From Eimeria necatrix (lineage: Eukaryota; Apicomplexa; Conoidasida; Eucoccidiorida; Eimeriidae), in NCBI RefSeq assembly GCF_000499385.1, contig NW_013655109.1:35823-53757 (forward strand): DNA of 17,935 nt, written 5' to 3'. Both the position numbers and the translations under genes were made by a program. The notes beneath the pieces are model-generated. The model worked only from the letters and a program-made list of their open reading frames with translations, was not told the origin of the DNA and searched no databases. Positions 16,708-17,935 of the stretch are shown piece after piece (position 1 is the first letter of the stretch; every line of letters begins with the position of its first letter).

Positions 16708-16983
16708 TGCTGCTGCTGCTGCTGCTGAGGAAGAAGTAAGAAACTCCTGTAACCACGCAGCAGCGCAGCCCCACGGTAGTTGCAAGAGCACTGCTGCTGC
16801 TACTATTGCTGCTGCAATTTCTGCTGCTATTGCTGTTGCTGCTGCTGCTGCTATTGCTGCTGCTGCTATTGCTGCTGCTGCTGCTGCTGCTGCTGTTTGC
16901 TTCAGGATGATTTTGATATGTTTGGGGGTGTCCCTGAGGCTCAAGAGGCCTCGCCAGCAGCGCAGCAAAATGAGGAGGCATAA
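9840..16983 (+). CDS. PP2C-family (PPM) Ser/Thr protein phosphatase, ten exons
   Basis: Metal-dependent phosphatase that dephosphorylates phospho-Ser/Thr. Exons: 9840-10283, 10788-10921, 11238-11313, 11911-12142, 13174-13276, 14030-14114, 14774-14950, 15570-15659, 16070-16735, 16906-16983. All junctions are GT-AG and in phase, giving about 694 residues. Motifs in order: CEDRF (157-161), VYDGHAG (185-191), GSTA (297-300), AGDSR (321-325), LTEDHKP in exon 6, VSTARGFGD (380-388), FLVLGSDGIFD across exons 7/8 (DG at 422-423) and RGSADDKT (459-466, where RGSxDN is usual). The metal-binding aspartates are therefore present. Added to the fold are an N-terminal segment with W39 and GW at 46-47 followed by an acidic region, a poly-Gln insert in exon 4, and about 190 residues of Ala/Gln/Ser homopolymers in exon 9. 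A basic RKRKREE near residue 650 could be a nuclear localisation signal (inference). The C terminus is acidic (EEEDDFDMF). The ATG has a TAATGG context. Every intron except the first is dominated by simple repeats. Confidence 0.93.
10064..10115 (+). repeat. Poly-alanine tract switching from GCA to GCT codons, exon 1 of PP2C
   Basis: (GCA)n turns into (GCT)n at CAGCAGCAGCTGCTGCTG, a perfect inverted repeat centred on AGCT. The frame encodes alanine on both sides of the switch. It lies between ETELG and EWRPAGEE. Confidence 0.85.
10593..10606. promoter_or_regulatory. Perfect palindrome GGTGTACGTACACC in PP2C intron 1
   Basis: Context TTTCAGGTGTACGTACACCTGA, so the exact palindrome extends to CAGGTGTACGTACACCTG (18 bp). 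It is the longest symmetric member of the family. It sits in an otherwise AT-rich intron (10284-10787), next to a GC-rich GCCGGCGCC patch. Confidence 0.45.
10932..11160 (+). repeat. TTTAGGG array filling PP2C intron 2
   Basis: Perfect heptamers at 10934-10965, a degenerate TTTGGGG-rich middle (to about 11040), a non-repeat stretch, then perfect heptamers at 11127-11157. The array starts just after the donor (GTGCGTCCCGAGGG) of the DGHAG exon. Confidence 0.85.
11213..11226. promoter_or_regulatory. Perfect palindrome GGTGTACGTACACC eleven bases before a 3' splice site
   Basis: Followed by CCAACTTGCAG and then PP2C exon 3 at 11238. It occupies the place where a polypyrimidine tract or branch point would be expected. 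The identical palindrome near 5053 may stand in the same relation to an acceptor at 5080. Confidence 0.45.
11320..11878. repeat. (GCTA)n microsatellite intron with inverted symmetry
   Basis: Fills nearly all of PP2C intron 3 (11314-11910). The first half is G/T-biased (GGCTAGCTAGGTGGCTAG) and the second half C/A-biased (AGCCCAATGCCCAGCTAGC), so the halves are roughly complementary. The last 76 bp (11802-11877) form a near-perfect hairpin with arms starting CCCAATACC and ending GGTATTGGG. It ends 33 bp before the exon 4 acceptor. Confidence 0.9.
11953..11984 (+). repeat. (CAG)n poly-glutamine tract, PP2C exon 4
   Basis: About ten CAG codons, followed by CTG CTG CAG CAG (LLQQ). It lies in the variable region between the DGHAG and GSTA motifs, where an insertion should be tolerated by the fold. 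Confidence 0.85.
12078..12850 (+). repeat. 275-bp tandem repeat copying the end of PP2C exon 4 into intron 4
   Basis: The end of exon 4 (LTENNFLALARARLAQDG) with donor GATGGTGGGTGG recurs with GAT at 12139, 12414 and 12689, exactly 275 bp apart. Only the first is the coding copy. Copy 2 is almost identical; copy 3 has a few substitutions (TTGACTG for TTAACTG, CGTCTGG for CGCCTGG). The rest of the unit is a polypyrimidine tract of TTTTTTCTTC phrases that decays after about 12790. Confidence 0.93.
12899..13011 (+). repeat. Interrupted (CTG)n in PP2C intron 4
   Basis: Five short CTG runs separated by CTTACATG, CACATATGGTGG, CGTGTATG and CATCCATG phrases. It is followed by AATTAA/TTAAA repeats (about 13080-13155) that run into the exon 5 acceptor TTTCTTTTCAG. 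Confidence 0.85.
13290..13700 (+). repeat. Minisatellite of about 22-28 bp in PP2C intron 5
   Basis: Imperfect units alternating GTGGTTTTTYAAACCCCTTTT and GTGCCTTTTTAAACCCCTTTT. The ACCCCTTTT phrase recurs more than a dozen times. The variable unit length suggests an old, decayed array. No exon lies within it. Confidence 0.8.
13769..13918. repeat. (CTG)n followed by (CAG)n in PP2C intron 5
   Basis: CTG runs (13769-13831) and CAG runs with regular CAA interruptions (13841-13912) flank TTCGAATG. The two arms are complementary over about 60 bp and could form a long slipped hairpin. The apparent poly-Leu/poly-Gln frame is intronic. Confidence 0.85.
13974..14022 (-). repeat. AAACCCT array adjoining a PP2C 3' splice site
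   Basis: About six heptamers on the plus strand run directly into CTTTTTCAG, the acceptor of exon 6 at 14030. Only eight bases separate the last full heptamer from the splice site. Confidence 0.85.
14118..14158 (+). repeat. (CAG)n at the start of PP2C intron 6
   Basis: Begins three bases after the donor GTGCAGCAG. If the donor were skipped, translation would add a poly-Gln run and stop at 14162. The rest of the intron to 14560 is AT-rich with ATTTATTTATTTTTAAT phrases and no visible gene. Confidence 0.85.
14577..14770 (+). repeat. (CTG)n tract at the 3' end of PP2C intron 6
   Basis: Interrupted CTG (14577-14711), then about 18 pure units to 14769, ending GGCAG, the acceptor of exon 7. The tract takes the position of the polypyrimidine tract. 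Confidence 0.9.
14834..14910 (+). promoter_or_regulatory. Two GGTGTAYCGACAG-like words inside PP2C exon 7
   Basis: GGTGTATCGACAGCTCG (14834-14850) encodes G-V-S-T-A-R at the conserved VSxAxGD motif. AGTGTACCGACAGTTCG (14897-14913) encodes S-V-P-T-V-R. The first matches the intergenic consensus at every position and shares its 14-base core with 543-556. Coding constraint explains some of the bases but not the synonymous ones. Confidence 0.35.
14958..15487 (+). repeat. Long degenerate (CTG)n tract filling PP2C intron 7
   Basis: About 530 bp of CTG with interruptions such as ATTGTGACTATG (twice) and ATCATGAGTATG. It gives long poly-Leu and poly-Ala frames that have no conserved sequence and lie between exons 7 and 8. 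Confidence 0.9.
15513..15563 (+). repeat. TTTAGGG array adjoining a PP2C 3' splice site
   Basis: About seven perfect heptamers followed directly by TTTGCTCAG, the acceptor of the SDGIFD exon (15570). Only a few bases separate the last heptamer from the splice site. Confidence 0.9.
15664..16069 (+). repeat. (CTG)n tract filling PP2C intron 8, with internal duplication
   Basis: Includes a duplicated unit of about 64 bp (CCCCTAATATTTTTGCTG near 15870 and 15934, with CTCGTGTTTTTGCTG between) and a final run of about 15 CTG that ends CAG at 16069, the acceptor of exon 9. Confidence 0.9.
16515..16727 (+). repeat. Two more GCA-to-GCT poly-alanine tracts, PP2C exon 9
   Basis: At 16515-16561 and 16679-16727 the alanine codons switch from GCA to GCT, forming CAG...CTG inverted repeats as in exon 1. 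Between them lies the non-repetitive GGGIRMSGLEEIAAAKSTFDVDALIRKRKREEQE segment, which looks like genuinely constrained protein. Confidence 0.85.
16795..16896 (+). repeat. Interrupted GCT tract in PP2C intron 9
   Basis: Repeats of GCTGCTGCTATT between the strong donor GTAAGA (16736) and the acceptor TTTGCTTCAG (16905). It adjoins the last exon, which encodes the acidic DDFDMFGG tail. Confidence 0.85.
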
Positions 16984-17019
16984 TGCTGCATGCAGGAGCA
17001 GCAGCAGCAGCAGCAACAA

Positions 17020-17050
<31 letters not shown>

Positions 17051-17153
17051 CGGAGCACTAAGTGCAACGGCAGCAGCAGCAATAGCTGCAGCGGCAACTG
17101 CTTGCGAGAGCAGCAGCAACTGCACGGGGCATAAGCAGCAGTGGGGGCTGCCT

Positions 17154-17201
<48 letters not shown>

Positions 17202-17245
17202 CGGGTACGCTCTGTAGAGCTGCTGCAGCTGACTGAAGCAGCCCG
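16984..17245 (+). repeat. CAG and CTG tracts downstream of PP2C
   Basis: CAG-rich sequence (16997-17125) and about 14 CTG units (17157-17199) directly after the PP2C stop. It probably includes the 3' untranslated region. No further exon was recognised. Confidence 0.75.
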
Positions 17246-17248
17246 TGT

Positions 17249-17325
17249 GGCTAGCTACCTCGCTAGCTAGCTAGCTAGCTGCCTAGCTAGCCAGCTAGCC
17301 AGTCAGCTAGCTAGCTAGCTAGCCA
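17249..17325. repeat. (GCTA)n microsatellite, intergenic
   Basis: Same TAGC/CTAG repeat as PP2C intron 3, with a G/T-to-C/A switch around 17285, so it too has inverted symmetry. Confidence 0.9.
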
Positions 17326-17393
17326 ACTTCTTCAGAAGTCAAACAACTTTTAAACCTGTCATGTTGACAACTAACCAGCAGCGAAGCAGTCCA

Positions 17394-17690
17394 CCTGGGG
17401 GCCCCTCAGGGGGCCCTCAGGGGCCCTCTGGGGGCCCCCTGGGGCCCCCCCTACTGCATGCCTTGGGGGCCCCCTGGGGGCCCCAGGGGGCCCCTGGGGG
17501 CCCCCTGGGGGCCCCCTGACTGCATTCCTTGGGGTCCCCCAGCAGTACCCTTAAGTGCTCACTAGTAGGGGGGGGGGCCCTGCAGTTCTGGGGGCCCCTG
17601 GGGGCCCCCCCAGTTATTTTGCGAGGGGGGCCCCCCGAGGGGCACGGGGGCCCCTTGAATTTCCTTACTGGGGGGCCCCCAGGCTGCTGG
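17394..17690. repeat. GGGGCCCC-rich block, intergenic
   Basis: More than a dozen GGGGGCCCC phrases, with a longer duplicated unit containing CTGCATKCCTTGGGG (near 17454 and 17520). The octamer is self-complementary, so the block is highly hairpin-prone. The Gly/Pro reading frames lack other support. Confidence 0.9.
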
Positions 17691-17702
17691 GAAGGGAGCA
17701 GC

Positions 17703-17866
17703 AAACCCTAAACCCTAGGAAACCCTAAACCCTAGGAAACCCTAAACCCTCGCTGGCCCTCAGCAGCAGCTGCTGCTGCTGAGGGCTTGTCTGTCACGCC
17801 GCGTTTCGAAGCCCTAGCGGGCCCCAGCTCTAAACCCTAGGGTTTAGGGTTTAGGGTTTAGGGTTC
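17703..17866. repeat. Opposed telomere-like arrays around a hairpin
   Basis: AAACCCT units at 17703-17751, many as AAACCCTAAACCCTAGG triplets, and TTTAGGG units at 17838-17866, beginning with the palindrome AAACCCTAGGGTTT. Between them CCCTCAGCAGCAG/CTGCTGCTGAGGG (17757-17785) forms a perfect hairpin. The last 69 bases (17867-17935) hold nothing recognised. Confidence 0.85.
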
Positions 17867-17935
17867 GTGGAGCTGTTCGCTGCAGCTTCCGTCGATCTTT
17901 CTTGTCAATTGGAAGTTGAATTGTATTTAATTTAA

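Noticed and set aside
17417..17711. Collagen-like Gly/Pro frames on both strands
   Set aside because: Both strands are open because GGGGCCCC is self-complementary. There is no start context, splice site or conserved sequence.

Overview
The window looks like nuclear DNA of a coccidian parasite, most probably an Eimeria species. The basis is dense CAG/CTG trinucleotide tracts in every class of sequence, many interstitial telomere-like AAACCCT/TTTAGGG arrays far from any chromosome end, intron-rich genes, long alanine/glutamine/serine homopolymers inside otherwise conserved enzymes, and repeated TGCATGC words. Repeat-rich Eimeria segments of this kind are established knowledge; the species is inference. 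I see no bacterial operon, rRNA, tRNA, transposase or CRISPR array. A 100-base run of N marks an assembly gap inside a (TA)n tract.

Two multi-exon genes on the + strand can be rebuilt by hand from protein motifs and splice-site phase. Gene A (about 2401-7297) encodes a purple/tartrate-resistant-type acid phosphatase (metallophosphoesterase) with a candidate signal peptide, all five metal-binding motifs and a likely C-terminal membrane anchor. Its catalytic exons join in phase; the 5' end and one internal splice choice are uncertain. Gene B (9840-16983) encodes a PP2C-family (PPM) Ser/Thr protein phosphatase. A ten-exon model closes in phase at every junction and gives about 694 residues, with the catalytic motifs in canonical order and lineage-specific homopolymer insertions. 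A possible third gene begins at position 72 on the minus strand and leaves the window after 24 codons. The only functional link between A and B is that both remove phosphate; nothing shows a shared pathway.

Layout: 1-72 possible start of a minus-strand gene; 73-2400 AT-rich intergenic DNA with one telomere-like array; 2401-7297 gene A; 7298-9839 intergenic (32-bp repeats, TA microsatellite with gap, TTAA microsatellite, telomere-like arrays, then the gene B promoter region); 9840-16983 gene B; 16984-17935 repeat-only flank (CAG/CTG, GCTA, GGGGCCCC, telomere-like).

The most interesting signals are not genes. (1) A 14-17 bp word family, GGTGTACGTACACC / GGTGTACAGACACC / GGTGTAYNGACAGCTCG, occurs about 17 times in 18 kb, in intergenic DNA, introns and coding exons of both genes. 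(2) At three exon boundaries, the exon edge with its splice site has been tandemly copied into the neighbouring intron (148-bp, 275-bp and about 24-bp units), making arrays of decoy splice sites. (3) Telomere-like repeats and CTG tracts sit directly on splice sites, and several introns carry complementary AAACCCT and TTTAGGG runs that could fold the intron ends together.
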